Origin: Comamonadaceae bacterium
GTDB taxonomy: Bacteria > Pseudomonadota > Gammaproteobacteria > Burkholderiales > Burkholderiaceae_C
Assembly: GCA_947374505.1 (NCBI GenBank)
Contig: CANCCE010000038.1
Span: 1-16,588, forward strand
Length of the DNA stretch: 16,588 nucleotides
Direction: 5' to 3'
Shown here: positions 1 through 7,580 of the stretch, in pieces
How the letters are laid out: every line of letters starts with the position of its first letter
Position numbering within the stretch: the stretch's first letter is position 1
Program-made: the position numbers and the translations under genes
Notes under the pieces: model-generated
What the model saw: the letters and a program-made list of their open reading frames with translations, nothing else
Database searches by the model: none
What the model was told of the DNA's origin: nothing

Positions 1-915
1 GTGGTAGCCCACTGTGCCCGGTACTTCCCAATCGAGTTCCGTCGGGAAAGGACCACCGCCAACGCGTGTGCAGTAAGCCTTGGTGATACCCAGGATGTAG
101 TGCAACATGCCAGGGCCGACCCCCGCACCGGCAGCGGCGTTGCCGGCCACGCAGTTGCTGGAAGTGACAAAGGGGTAGGTGCCATGGTCGACGTCGAGCA
201 AAGTGCCTTGCGCGCCTTCAAACAGCAAATTAGCGCCGTCACGGTGGGCGTCATTGAGCTCGCGTGAAACGTCGGCCATCATGGGCTTGAGAAGTTCAGC
301 GTGACGCATGGCTTCGTTGTAGACGGTGTCGAAATCAATCGCCGGGGCGTTGAGGTAACCCGTCAGGATGAAGTTGTGCAGATCCAGCAGTTCACGCAGT
401 TTGGTGGCAAAGCGCTCTGGGTATTTCAAGTCTTGTACACGCAGTGCGCGGCGTGCAATTTTGTCTTCATAGGCCGGCCCGATACCCCGGCCAGTGGTGC
501 CAATTTTGGCCACGCCGGCTTTTTCTTTGGCCGCTTCGCGTGCAATGTCGAGTGCGGCATGGAAGGGCAAAATCAGCGGGCAAGCCTCGCTGATACGCAG
601 CCTAGAGCGCACTTCAACGCCGGCCTTTTCAAGGCCTTCGATTTCTTCAAACAGCTTGGCCGCAGACAACACCACACCGTTGCCGATGTAGCACTTGACG
701 CCGGGCCGCATGATGCCGCTGGGGATCAGGTGCAAGGCGGTTTTAACACCGTTGATGACCAGCGTGTGACCCGCATTGTGGCCACCCTGAAAGCGCACCA
801 CACCTTGCGACATTTCGGTCAACCAGTCGACCAGTTTGCCTTTGCCCTCGTCGCCCCATTGAGTGCCGACGACCACGACGTTGCGTCCCGCAACAGCGGC
901 TTGTTTATTTGTCAT
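1..915 (-). CDS. purA: Adenylosuccinate synthetase, 3' end cut by window edge
   Basis: PurA joins IMP and aspartate using GTP to make adenylosuccinate, the first committed step from IMP to AMP, in the cytoplasm. The ATG at 915-913 opens 305 codons that run off the window at base 1. The family is about 430 residues, so roughly the last 125-140 are missing here. The N-terminal P-loop-like signature GTQWGDEGKGK is at residues 17-27 with the catalytic Asp at 22. GGHNAGHT is at 44-51 with the catalytic His at 50 (E. coli Asp13 and His41). TTGRGIGPAYEDK at about 140-152 and FEGAQGTLLD at 232-241 are further family signatures. It lies 45 bp after the hisZ stop, probably in the same transcript. No good Shine-Dalgarno precedes the start: the upstream bases are A/T-rich. 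Identification is secure. Confidence 0.98.
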   Translation of the reverse strand, partial: MTNKQAAVAGRNVVVVGTQWGDEGKGKLVDWLTEMSQGVVRFQGGHNAGHTLVINGVKTALHLIPSGIMRPGVKCYIGNGVVLSAAKLFEEIEGLEKAGVEVRSRLRISEACPLILPFHAALDIAREAAKEKAGVAKIGTTGRGIGPAYEDKIARRALRVQDLKYPERFATKLRELLDLHNFILTGYLNAPAIDFDTVYNEAMRHAELLKPMMADVSRELNDAHRDGANLLFEGAQGTLLDVDHGTYPFVTSSNCVAGNAAAGAGVGPGMLHYILGITKAYCTRVGGGPFPTELDWEVPGTVGYH

Positions 916-960
916 TCTTAATACTTGCTAAAAAAAGTTGCAAAAAGCGGGTGTGCCGAC

Positions 961-2151
961 TCAGCCGAGAGTCTTACTCAACGGCTGAACGGTCCATTGA
1001 CCAGCCACTTGGGCCAGCTCACGGTCGCAATTAAATTCATTGACTTCATTTTCATGACCAGGCAACACGCAAACCACGGTTTCGCCTCGCGCGCGAAGGT
1101 CGGCAATGGCTTGACGCAGCGTCGACTCGACGCCCCATGGTGCACAAACGGCTGCACGCAAAGGCGGTGGGGCCAACACATTGACGAGTTCTTTCAAATC
1201 CAGACTGAAGCCGGCTGCTGGCCGCCTGCGCCCGAAAATAGCACCGACTTCGTCATAGCGACCACCCCGGGCAAGTTCAGCACCTTGGCCGTAAATGGCA
1301 AAGCGCGTGCCACTGTAATAAGCGTAGCCACGCAGATCCGCCAGATCAAAACCGACCTTGACAGCAGCCCCGAAGTTGGCGACGTGCGAGGCTAGCCAGC
1401 GCATATCTTGCAAGGCTGCTATAGCGGCAGGAAAATCTTTTAAATGTTTTTCGGCTTCGGCCAAAACTGTCTCATCGCCGTAGAGTTGCAGCAATGCCTT
1501 CAAAGCTTCAGCAGATGCTCGAGAAATACTCGGTTGCGACGCAAGCAAACTAGTCAACTCGCTGGCATCTTTGGACGCCAAGGCTGCATGCAAATGCGAC
1601 AAAGTCCCGGCACCGATGCTGGAACCTGTCAAGAGACTGCTGACAACGCGCACGTCAGCCATGTCGATAGACAGCGGTCCAACACCGGCAGCGCTCAATC
1701 CTTCGAGAGCCAGCAGTTGAACTTCCAAATCGGCTTCGAGCCCAGCGTGACCATAAATTTCAGCGCCCAATTGCAAGGGCTCGCGGGTAGCGTGCGGACG
1801 CTCAGCACGTGTGTGCAGTACCGGTCCGCAGTAGCACAGACGCGCAACGCCATTGCGGTTCAGCAGATGGGCATCGATGCGGGCCACTTGGGGTGTTGTA
1901 TCGGCACGCAAACCCAGGGTGCGACCAGACAGCTGGTCGACCAACTTGAAGGTCTGCAGGTCGAGGGCTTCTCCAGTCCCTGTCAGCAAAGACTCGAGAT
2001 GTTCGAGCAGCGGCGGCATGACCAGCTCGTAGCCGTAACGACGGGCTGTGTCTAGAAAAAGACGTCGGAGTTCTTCAATGTGACGCGCCTCTGAGGGGAG
2101 GACATCGGCAATTTGATCCGGCAATTGCCATGATGACGACCAAGCGGGCAT
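961..2151 (-). CDS. hisZ: ATP phosphoribosyltransferase regulatory subunit HisZ
   Basis: This 396-residue protein has a class II aminoacyl-tRNA synthetase-like fold related to HisS. In bacteria with short-form HisG it is the regulatory subunit required for the first step of histidine synthesis. Visible signatures are an N-terminal PDQIADVLP (11-19) resembling the start of HisS, LRADTTPQVARI at about 81-92 (motif 2-like), a YYSGTRFAIYG segment in place of the HisS histidine-binding motif, and AGFSLDLKEL near the C-terminus. It lacks the GLDYY motif seen in the true HisS in this window, which separates it from a synthetase. The start is ATG at 2151-2149; no strong Shine-Dalgarno is visible. It sits between hflC (189 bp upstream) and purA. 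HisG is not in the window, so the partner must be encoded elsewhere. Confidence 0.95.
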   Translation of the reverse strand: MPAWSSSWQLPDQIADVLPSEARHIEELRRLFLDTARRYGYELVMPPLLEHLESLLTGTGEALDLQTFKLVDQLSGRTLGLRADTTPQVARIDAHLLNRNGVARLCYCGPVLHTRAERPHATREPLQLGAEIYGHAGLEADLEVQLLALEGLSAAGVGPLSIDMADVRVVSSLLTGSSIGAGTLSHLHAALASKDASELTSLLASQPSISRASAEALKALLQLYGDETVLAEAEKHLKDFPAAIAALQDMRWLASHVANFGAAVKVGFDLADLRGYAYYSGTRFAIYGQGAELARGGRYDEVGAIFGRRRPAAGFSLDLKELVNVLAPPPLRAAVCAPWGVESTLRQAIADLRARGETVVCVLPGHENEVNEFNCDRELAQVAGQWTVQPLSKTLG

Positions 2152-2299
2152 GCGTATTTAGGATGAGCTGTAAAAGCAGGATTTTACCGGTGCTTCGAGC
2201 CGATTTGGGATGAGCTTGCCGGAAAAGCTTTGTCAGCAGCTTCACGACCGCCATCTGGCGCTAAAAGAGACGACATTCAGCGCCCATTTCTGGCGAGAC

Positions 2300-2321
2300 C
2301 CCCACCCCAAGCGGGGCAAGG
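2300..2321 (-). other. Candidate RNA hairpin downstream of hflC
   Basis: In the minus-strand transcript, CCUUGCCCC pairs with GGGGUGGGG across a GCUU loop. This gives a 9-bp stem, with four C-G pairs next to the loop and three G-U wobbles in the middle. It starts about 20 nt after the hflC stop. No U-tract follows, so it is not a classical intrinsic terminator. It could stabilise or attenuate the transcript before hisZ. The rest of the 189-bp gap (2152-2340) has no convincing ORF or promoter. The function is unknown. Confidence 0.3.
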
Positions 2322-2340
2322 TGCCGATCTCATTCAGAAA

Positions 2341-3237
2341 TTATTTTTTGGCGGCTGCACCGCTGCCCGAACTCCGCATGGCCTTGAAAAAGTCAGACGA
2401 TGGATCAATCACCATGACATCGCTCTTTTTGTCAAAGCTGGCCCGGTACGCATCCAGGCTGCGATAAAACTGAGCAAACTGCGGGTCACGACCGAATGAC
2501 TCGCTGTAAATACCCGTCGCTTGGGCATCGCCCTCGCCCTTGACCTTCTGGGCTTCCCGGTAGGCATTGGCAACAGTGACGGCTACTTGGCGGTCAGCAT
2601 CAGCGCGAATTTTCTCGCCTTCGGCCGCACCAGTGGAGCGCAACTCGTTGGCGACCCGCTTGCGCTCAGCCTCCATACGGCGGTAAACCGACTCGGTGAT
2701 GGATTCGACATAGTCGACGCGGGTGATGCGCACGTCGTTCACATCAATGCCCCAAGGTTGCGCACCGCGCACAACCTTCAACACCTCAGACTTCACATCG
2801 GCCATCAAGGTCTCCCGCTGGGACGACAACAGCTCTTTAACAGTCCGCTTGTTGATCGCTTCCTGGAACGCATTGCGAACCACGCGGTTCAACTGAGTGG
2901 CACCTGCACGCTCATCGAGACCAACATTACGGATGTACTCGGAGGGCTGCGTGATGCGCCATTTGACATACCAGTCGATGATCACACGTTGCTTTTCAGC
3001 CGTCAGCATCGGCTCTGAGTCCGTGCTGTTCAATGTCAGCAGACGCCTGTCGATATAGGAAACATTCTGAAATGGCGGCGGCAGTTTGAAGTTCAGGCCC
3101 GGCTCCAGAATAACTTCTTTGATCTGCCCGAGGGCATAAACAACGCCGAATTGGCGCTGGTCGACCACAAACAACATGGAACTGACCAATGCCAGTGCCA
3201 CCAGCAGCGAAGAAGCAATAAATCCAACTCTGTTCAC
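2341..3237 (-). CDS. hflC: HflC, SPFH/prohibitin-family subunit of the HflKC complex
   Basis: HflC is a 298-residue inner-membrane protein of the SPFH (stomatin/prohibitin/flotillin/HflKC) family. With HflK it forms a large periplasm-facing assembly that surrounds and modulates the FtsH protease. The sequence shows one N-terminal membrane segment at about residues 6-25, then VDQRQFGVVYALG, the usual entry into the SPFH domain. A long charged helical stretch rich in Arg, Glu and Ala follows at about 190-250. The start is GTG at 3237-3235. A good AAGGA Shine-Dalgarno lies 6 nt upstream and uses the last two bases of the hflK stop codon. It is 9 bp after hflK, the usual HflK-HflC pairing. The C-terminus ends in a short Ser/Gly/Ala/Lys tail. 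Confidence 0.97.
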   Translation of the reverse strand: MNRVGFIASSLLVALALVSSMLFVVDQRQFGVVYALGQIKEVILEPGLNFKLPPPFQNVSYIDRRLLTLNSTDSEPMLTAEKQRVIIDWYVKWRITQPSEYIRNVGLDERAGATQLNRVVRNAFQEAINKRTVKELLSSQRETLMADVKSEVLKVVRGAQPWGIDVNDVRITRVDYVESITESVYRRMEAERKRVANELRSTGAAEGEKIRADADRQVAVTVANAYREAQKVKGEGDAQATGIYSESFGRDPQFAQFYRSLDAYRASFDKKSDVMVIDPSSDFFKAMRSSGSGAAAKK

Positions 3238-3243
3238 AATAAT

Positions 3244-3248
3244 TCCTT
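3244..3248 (-). promoter_or_regulatory. hflC Shine-Dalgarno overlapping the hflK stop codon
   Basis: AAGGA on the minus strand shares its two A residues with the hflK TAA stop and lies 6 nt from the hflC GTG. This supports the GTG start and suggests translational coupling of the two subunits. Confidence 0.75.
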
Positions 3249-4644
3249 AACGGGTACGTGATGTGTCACGGGCGCGTGTGTCAGCGCTGTTCGAAGGGAC
3301 AGAGTTCATTGGCGGCAGCACAGCAGCGCTAGAGGACTCTGTGGCTGGTTTGGCTGTGCTGCCCTGCCCGGCCGCCTGCATCAGCTTATCGAGCGGGAGA
3401 TACAACAAGTTGGAACCCTGCTTGGAATCGACCAGCACTTTGGTCACATTGGTGTAGACCTGCTGCATGGTGTCTGTGTACATGCGATCACGCGTCACCT
3501 GTGGAGCCTTCTGGTACTCGGTCAGCACAGAACGAAACCGCTGCGCATCACCTTGGGACTGGGCGACTACCCGAGCCTTGTAGGCTTGAGATTCTTCTTG
3601 AAGGCGGGACGCCGAGCCAATAGCGCGAGGAACCACGTCGTTGGCATAGGCTTGGGCCTCGTTCTTGGCTCGTTCTCGCTCTTGGCCCGCACGGAGGACA
3701 TCGTCAAATGCGGCCTGAACCTGCTCGGGCGGACGCACACCGCTTTGCTGCAAGTTGATCGCTACCACTTCAACGCCAACTTTGTAGTGGTCAAGAATGC
3801 CCTGCATCAGAACGCGAACGCGCGGGCCAATCTGATCGCGCTCCTCGGAAAGAGCAGAATCCATTTTCATTTTCCCGACCACTTCGCGGACGGCTGTTTC
3901 AGCTGCTTGCACAACGGTCGCGGAAGGATCACGGGTCTCAAAAAGATAAGCACGGGCATCGCTCAAGCGATATTGCACAGCAAACTTGATCTCAACAATG
4001 TTCTCGTCTTCAGTCAACATAGCCGACTCACGCAAGCCCGTAGCCTTGATGATGTTGTCGCGGCCAACGTCAACTGAACGGATCTGTGTGACCACCACCA
4101 TCTCATGACGCTGAACCGGGTACGGCAGACGCCAATTGAAACCAGCGCCGACGGTTGAGTTGTATTTTCCGAACTGAGTGATGACGGCCTGCTGACCCTC
4201 TTGCACAATGAAAAAACCGGTGCCGAGCCAGATCAGAACAGCAACCGCGCCAATCAAGCCAACGCCCACACCGGCGGATTTCATATCAGGCTGAAATCCA
4301 CCAGGACCACCCGCATTGCCACCGCCACCGCCGCCACCTTGTGAACGGTTGCCCCCGCCCTTGTTGCCCCCAAAAAAACCGCCCAATTTACGGTTGAAGT
4401 CACGCCACAGTTCATCCAGATCAGGCGGGCCTTGATTGGCACCCTGAGCCTTCGGTCTCTGTGGGGGATTGACCGGCTTTGCCTCTTCAGGTCCGGCGTT
4501 GGGTTTCGATTCGTCAGAAGATCCGGACGATTTGTCCTCATCGCGCCCCCAACGTGGATCGTTCAAATTGAACATGCCAAGCACGCGCTGTTTCAGCCGT
4601 CCGGGGAAGGCCGTTACCGTCTGCAGTACAGGAATCAGATTCAT
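3247..4644 (-). CDS. hflK: HflK, SPFH-family subunit of the HflKC complex
   Basis: HflK is the larger partner of HflC in the membrane assembly that regulates FtsH. The 465 residues show, in order: a leader with NLNDPRWGR at about 26-34; a hydrophilic Pro/Lys/Glu region; GPPDLDELW at 72-80, typical of the HflK N-terminal domain; a Gly-rich stretch at about 88-117; a membrane segment at about 125-147; and the SPFH domain starting near VQEGQQAVITQFGKY. The C-terminal tail is Ser/Thr/Ala-rich. The ATG at 4644-4642 is used here, but Met24 (ATG at 4575-4573) just before the conserved FNLNDPRWGR is a plausible alternative. Neither start has a strong Shine-Dalgarno. It follows hflX by 44 bp in the usual hfq-hflX-hflK-hflC order. 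Confidence 0.96.
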   Translation of the reverse strand: MNLIPVLQTVTAFPGRLKQRVLGMFNLNDPRWGRDEDKSSGSSDESKPNAGPEEAKPVNPPQRPKAQGANQGPPDLDELWRDFNRKLGGFFGGNKGGGNRSQGGGGGGGNAGGPGGFQPDMKSAGVGVGLIGAVAVLIWLGTGFFIVQEGQQAVITQFGKYNSTVGAGFNWRLPYPVQRHEMVVVTQIRSVDVGRDNIIKATGLRESAMLTEDENIVEIKFAVQYRLSDARAYLFETRDPSATVVQAAETAVREVVGKMKMDSALSEERDQIGPRVRVLMQGILDHYKVGVEVVAINLQQSGVRPPEQVQAAFDDVLRAGQERERAKNEAQAYANDVVPRAIGSASRLQEESQAYKARVVAQSQGDAQRFRSVLTEYQKAPQVTRDRMYTDTMQQVYTNVTKVLVDSKQGSNLLYLPLDKLMQAAGQGSTAKPATESSSAAVLPPMNSVPSNSADTRARDTSRTR

Positions 4645-4688
4645 GGGGCAAATTCTCTAGTTTTGGATAACTTTGACATTGTGCCTAA

Positions 4689-5861
4689 TCAGGCAACAGT
4701 CTCATCGGTATGGGGACTCTCATCCACAGGTAAGGTGCCAGCATATCTGGCGAGGACTTGCCGCAACAAAGGCAACCCCTCGCCTGTCTTGGCACTCACG
4801 AATACTCGCTCAAGGGGTCTGGCGGTCTCAGAGACCGGATCGTTCACTTCGAACATATCACTCATCTGGAGGGGCCAACGGTCTTTTTCAATGGCGTCCA
4901 GCTTGTTAAAGACCAAGAGTTGTGGAACTTGGTCGGCACCAATTTCAGCCAGTACGCGCTGAACCTGCTCAATTTGCTCCAGGTAGTCAGGGTTGGAGCC
5001 ATCGACTACATGCAGCAGCAAGTCGGCCTCAGCGGCCTCTTGCAGCGTGGCTTGAAAAGCATCGATCAAACCGTGTGGCAAGTCGCGAATAAAACCAACC
5101 GTGTCCGACAGCGAGACGGAGCGAGCGGCATCACCCAAGTACAGCTGACGCGTGGTGGTGTCGAGCGTGGCAAAAAGCTGGTCGGCAGCGTATGCACGCG
5201 CTTTCACAAGGGCATTGAACAGCGTTGTCTTGCCAGCATTGGTGTACCCAACCAACGAAATGGTGAACGAGTTGCGACGATCACGCTGTTTGCGTTGCGT
5301 CTGCCGCTGGCGTTTAACTTTGGTCAATCGCTCTTTGGTGCGCTTGATCGATTCACTGATCATGCGTTTGTCGAGCTCGATTTGCTTTTCGCCCGGCCCA
5401 CCGCGCACACCGGCACCGCCGGTTTGACGCTCAAGGTGCGACCAGCGCCGAACCAGCCTGGTCGACAGGTATTGCAGCTTGGCCAGCTCGACTTGCAATT
5501 TGCCTTCGTGACTGCGCGCACGCTGCGCAAAAATCTCAAGGATCAACAAGGTCCTATCATTGACCGGCATGTCCAGCGTGCGTTCGAGGTTTCGCTGTTG
5601 GGCCGGGCTGAGTGATTGGTCAAACAAAATCTCGGTGGCACCGTATTCACGGGCTGTCATCTTGATTTCTTCGGCCTTGCCAGTGCCTACAAAAAGCGCC
5701 GCATCGGGCGCTTTTCGTTTGCAGGTCATGCGTGCGACCGGCAGCATACCGGCGGTTTGCGCCAACAGACCGAGCTCTTCGAGCTTGTCATCAAAATTAG
5801 CATGCCCAAAATCCACCCCGACAAGCAGGACAGAGGTTGACGCTGCGGGACGCGTGTCCAC
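4689..5861 (-). CDS. hflX: GTPase HflX, ribosome-splitting factor
   Basis: HflX is a ribosome-associated GTPase that splits or rescues 70S ribosomes, notably under heat stress in E. coli. The 390-residue protein has the HflX N-terminal domain with the Gly-rich signature GGAGVRGGPGEKQ at 148-160. A basic helical linker rich in Lys, Arg and Gln (about 172-197) comes next. The G domain follows: G1 GYTNAGKT at 205-212, G3 DTVG at 253-256, G4 NKLD at 319-322 and G5 SAK at 356-358. It is shorter than E. coli HflX (426 residues), mostly because the C-terminal extension is short. The start is GTG at 5861-5859, only 5 nt after the hfq stop. A GAG about 5 nt upstream serves as a weak Shine-Dalgarno, so coupling to hfq translation is likely. 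Confidence 0.97.
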   Translation of the reverse strand: MDTRPAASTSVLLVGVDFGHANFDDKLEELGLLAQTAGMLPVARMTCKRKAPDAALFVGTGKAEEIKMTAREYGATEILFDQSLSPAQQRNLERTLDMPVNDRTLLILEIFAQRARSHEGKLQVELAKLQYLSTRLVRRWSHLERQTGGAGVRGGPGEKQIELDKRMISESIKRTKERLTKVKRQRQTQRKQRDRRNSFTISLVGYTNAGKTTLFNALVKARAYAADQLFATLDTTTRQLYLGDAARSVSLSDTVGFIRDLPHGLIDAFQATLQEAAEADLLLHVVDGSNPDYLEQIEQVQRVLAEIGADQVPQLLVFNKLDAIEKDRWPLQMSDMFEVNDPVSETARPLERVFVSAKTGEGLPLLRQVLARYAGTLPVDESPHTDETVA

Positions 5862-5866
5862 CGAGC

Positions 5867-6124
5867 TCAGCTTGCAGGGCCCTCTTCGGATTCGGCCGTG
5901 GAGAAATTAACGGCACGTCCGGGGACGATGGTTGAAATAGCGTGCTTGTAGACCATCTGCGTGACAGTGTTGCGGAGCAACACGACGTATTGGTCAAAAG
6001 ATTCAATCTGGCCTTGCAACTTGATGCCGTTGACGAGATAAATCGACACAGGTACGTGCTCACGGCGCAAGGTGTTGAGGAAAGGGTCCTGCAAGAGCTG
6101 ACCTTTGTTGTTGTTATTGCTCAC
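5867..6124 (-). CDS. hfq: RNA chaperone Hfq
   Basis: Hfq is a hexameric Sm-like RNA chaperone that stabilises small RNAs and promotes their pairing with mRNAs. The 85-residue protein carries the Sm1 motif with QDPFLN near residues 12-17 and NGIKLQGQIESFDQYVVLL at about 32-50. The Sm2 motif YKHAIST is at about 59-65. The C-terminal tail is short and acidic, as in betaproteobacteria and unlike the longer tail of E. coli Hfq (102 residues). The start is GTG at 6124-6122, preceded by GGAGAA (6134-6129), a good Shine-Dalgarno. There is no nearer in-frame ATG that would keep the conserved N-terminus. It lies 75 bp after der with a hairpin in the gap, and 5 nt before hflX. Hfq commonly represses its own mRNA, but no specific operator is evident here. 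Confidence 0.98.
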   Translation of the reverse strand: MSNNNNKGQLLQDPFLNTLRREHVPVSIYLVNGIKLQGQIESFDQYVVLLRNTVTQMVYKHAISTIVPGRAVNFSTAESEEGPAS

Positions 6125-6128
6125 GATA

Positions 6129-6134
6129 TTCTCC
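6129..6134 (-). promoter_or_regulatory. hfq Shine-Dalgarno GGAGAA
   Basis: GGAGAA on the minus strand precedes the hfq GTG at normal spacing and supports the non-ATG start. Hfq autoregulation in other species acts around its own ribosome-binding site, so this is the natural place to look for it. Confidence 0.65.
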
Positions 6135-6178
6135 GTGTACTAGAGTAGTTGTTTAAGACTCTTTACCTTACCACAGCA

Positions 6179-6197
6179 CTACAGGGAAAACCTGTAG
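6179..6197 (-). other. Perfect 7-bp hairpin just after the der stop
   Basis: On the minus strand CTACAGG-TTTTC-CCTGTAG forms a perfect 7-bp stem with a 5-nt loop, starting 2 nt after the der TAG. The following bases (TGCTGTGG) contain no T-run, so a standard Rho-independent terminator is unlikely. It may be an mRNA processing or 3'-end stabilising structure that separates der from the hfq-hflXKC segment. The remaining gap (6125-6178) shows no convincing promoter hexamers. Confidence 0.45.
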
Positions 6198-6199
6198 GC

Positions 6200-7546
6200 C
6201 TAGTCCGAATCTTTGTCGGTGAAGGGGTTTGTTGACGTCTTCATTTGAATCCGCATCGGCGTGCCGACCAAGTCGAACTCCTTGCGAAAGCGCCCTTCTA
6301 GGTAGCGCTTGTACGACTCGCTGACATGCTCCAAGGAGTTGCCGTGGATGATGATGATCGGTGGGTTCATGCCACCTTGGTGAGCGTAGCGCATCTTCGG
6401 ACGGAACATACCCGATCGCTGCGGCTGTTGGAACTGAACCGCCTCCAGCAGCAAACGCGTGAGGACCGGCGTAGACATCTTGCGGTTGGCCGAAGCATGG
6501 GCTTGGATGATAGATTTCCAAACCGGTGCCAAGCCCTGGCGTTTGATGGCAGAGATGCGGTGGATCGCGGCAAACTTCAGAAAACCCAGACGCGTCTCCA
6601 GCGAGCGCTCCAATGTTTCGCGCTCGTAACTGTCAACAGCATCCCACTTGTTGATGGCCAGGACCACAGCCCGACCCGACTCCAGAATGTAGCCGGCAAT
6701 GTGGGCGTCTTGATCCGTCACACCTTGCGTAGCGTCCAACAGCAGCAACACAACATTTGAATTCTCGATAGCCTGCAGTGTCTTGACGACAGAGAACTTT
6801 TCGATCGCTTCAAAGACCTTGCCTTTGCGGCGCAAGCCGGCGGTATCGATCAACTCAAATTTTTGACCGGCACGCTCAAACGGCACCGAAATGGCATCGC
6901 GGGTGGTGCCTGGCAAATCGAAAGCCACCAAGCGTTCCTCGCCCAGCCACGTATTGATGAGCGTAGACTTGCCGACGTTGGGACGTCCGGCAACAGCGAG
7001 CTTGATAACGGCGGGGTCTTCGGCTTCAGCAAGTTCATCCGGATCAGGCAGTTTGAGCGGCTCCAAGGCCATGTCGACCAGCATCCGCATGCCTTGACCG
7101 TGCGATGCAGAAACTGCCAGCACTTCACCCAAACCGAGTTCAAAAAACTCAGACAGCTGCACGCCACCCTCTTGCATCCCTTCGGCCTTATTGGCGGCGA
7201 GTAATGTGGGAATGCCCAACTTGCGCAGGTACTTGGCAATGTCGTGGTCCTGTGCGTTTAAACCAGCACGGGCATCGACCACGAAAATAACGACATCGGC
7301 TTCAGCCACCGCTTGACGGGTTTGCTTGGCCATTTCTTTGTAAATGCCAGAGGCGGCATCCGGCTCGAAACCACCCGTATCGATCACGATGTAGTCGTGC
7401 GTCCCTAGATTTCCATTGCCATAGTGACGATCGCGCGTCAGGCCAGCGTAGTCGGCCACGATCGCATCCCGCGATTTGGTCAGGCGGTTAAAAAGCGTCG
7501 ATTTGCCCACATTCGGGCGGCCCACCAGGGCAATTACAGGTTTCAT
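6200..7546 (-). CDS. der: Ribosome biogenesis GTPase Der (EngA)
   Basis: Der is an essential tandem-G-domain GTPase that acts in 50S subunit maturation. The 448-residue protein has G domain 1 with GRPNVGKST at 9-17 and DTGG at 56-59. Its G4 is NKAE at 119-122. G domain 2 has GRPNVGKST at 187-195, DTAG at 234-237 and NKWD at 299-302. A C-terminal KH-like domain spans about 355-448 and contains KMRYAHQGG at 384-392 followed by NPPIIIIHGN. The open frame extends upstream to base 7675, but ATG at 7546-7544 is chosen because MKPVIALVGRPNVGKS is the normal family start. The upstream stretch overlaps bamB coding sequence and is not conserved-looking. Only a weak AAGA precedes the start. It follows bamB by 34 bp, as in the E. 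coli yfgM-bamB-der cluster. Confidence 0.98.
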   Translation of the reverse strand: MKPVIALVGRPNVGKSTLFNRLTKSRDAIVADYAGLTRDRHYGNGNLGTHDYIVIDTGGFEPDAASGIYKEMAKQTRQAVAEADVVIFVVDARAGLNAQDHDIAKYLRKLGIPTLLAANKAEGMQEGGVQLSEFFELGLGEVLAVSASHGQGMRMLVDMALEPLKLPDPDELAEAEDPAVIKLAVAGRPNVGKSTLINTWLGEERLVAFDLPGTTRDAISVPFERAGQKFELIDTAGLRRKGKVFEAIEKFSVVKTLQAIENSNVVLLLLDATQGVTDQDAHIAGYILESGRAVVLAINKWDAVDSYERETLERSLETRLGFLKFAAIHRISAIKRQGLAPVWKSIIQAHASANRKMSTPVLTRLLLEAVQFQQPQRSGMFRPKMRYAHQGGMNPPIIIIHGNSLEHVSESYKRYLEGRFRKEFDLVGTPMRIQMKTSTNPFTDKDSD

Positions 7547-7580
7547 CAAAAATCTTGTTACGGGCTGCTTGTGCGCCTGC

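Noticed and set aside
301..921. Long plus-strand open frames opposite real genes (for example 301-921, 1444-2055, 3553-4077, 4758-5615, 11380-12162)
   Set aside because: They lie antisense to strongly conserved minus-strand genes, have no recognisable domains and no ribosome-binding sites, and arise from the codon bias of the real genes.
2181..2186. TAAAAT on the minus strand, 29 nt before hisZ, as a -10 box
   Set aside because: It matches the -10 consensus well but has no recognisable -35 hexamer at 16-18 nt, so a promoter cannot be supported.
2210..2467. Small ORFs in or across the hflC-hisZ gap as a DUF2065-type gene
   Set aside because: The minus frames have early stops and no hydrophobic segments; the plus-strand frames run into hflC antisense.
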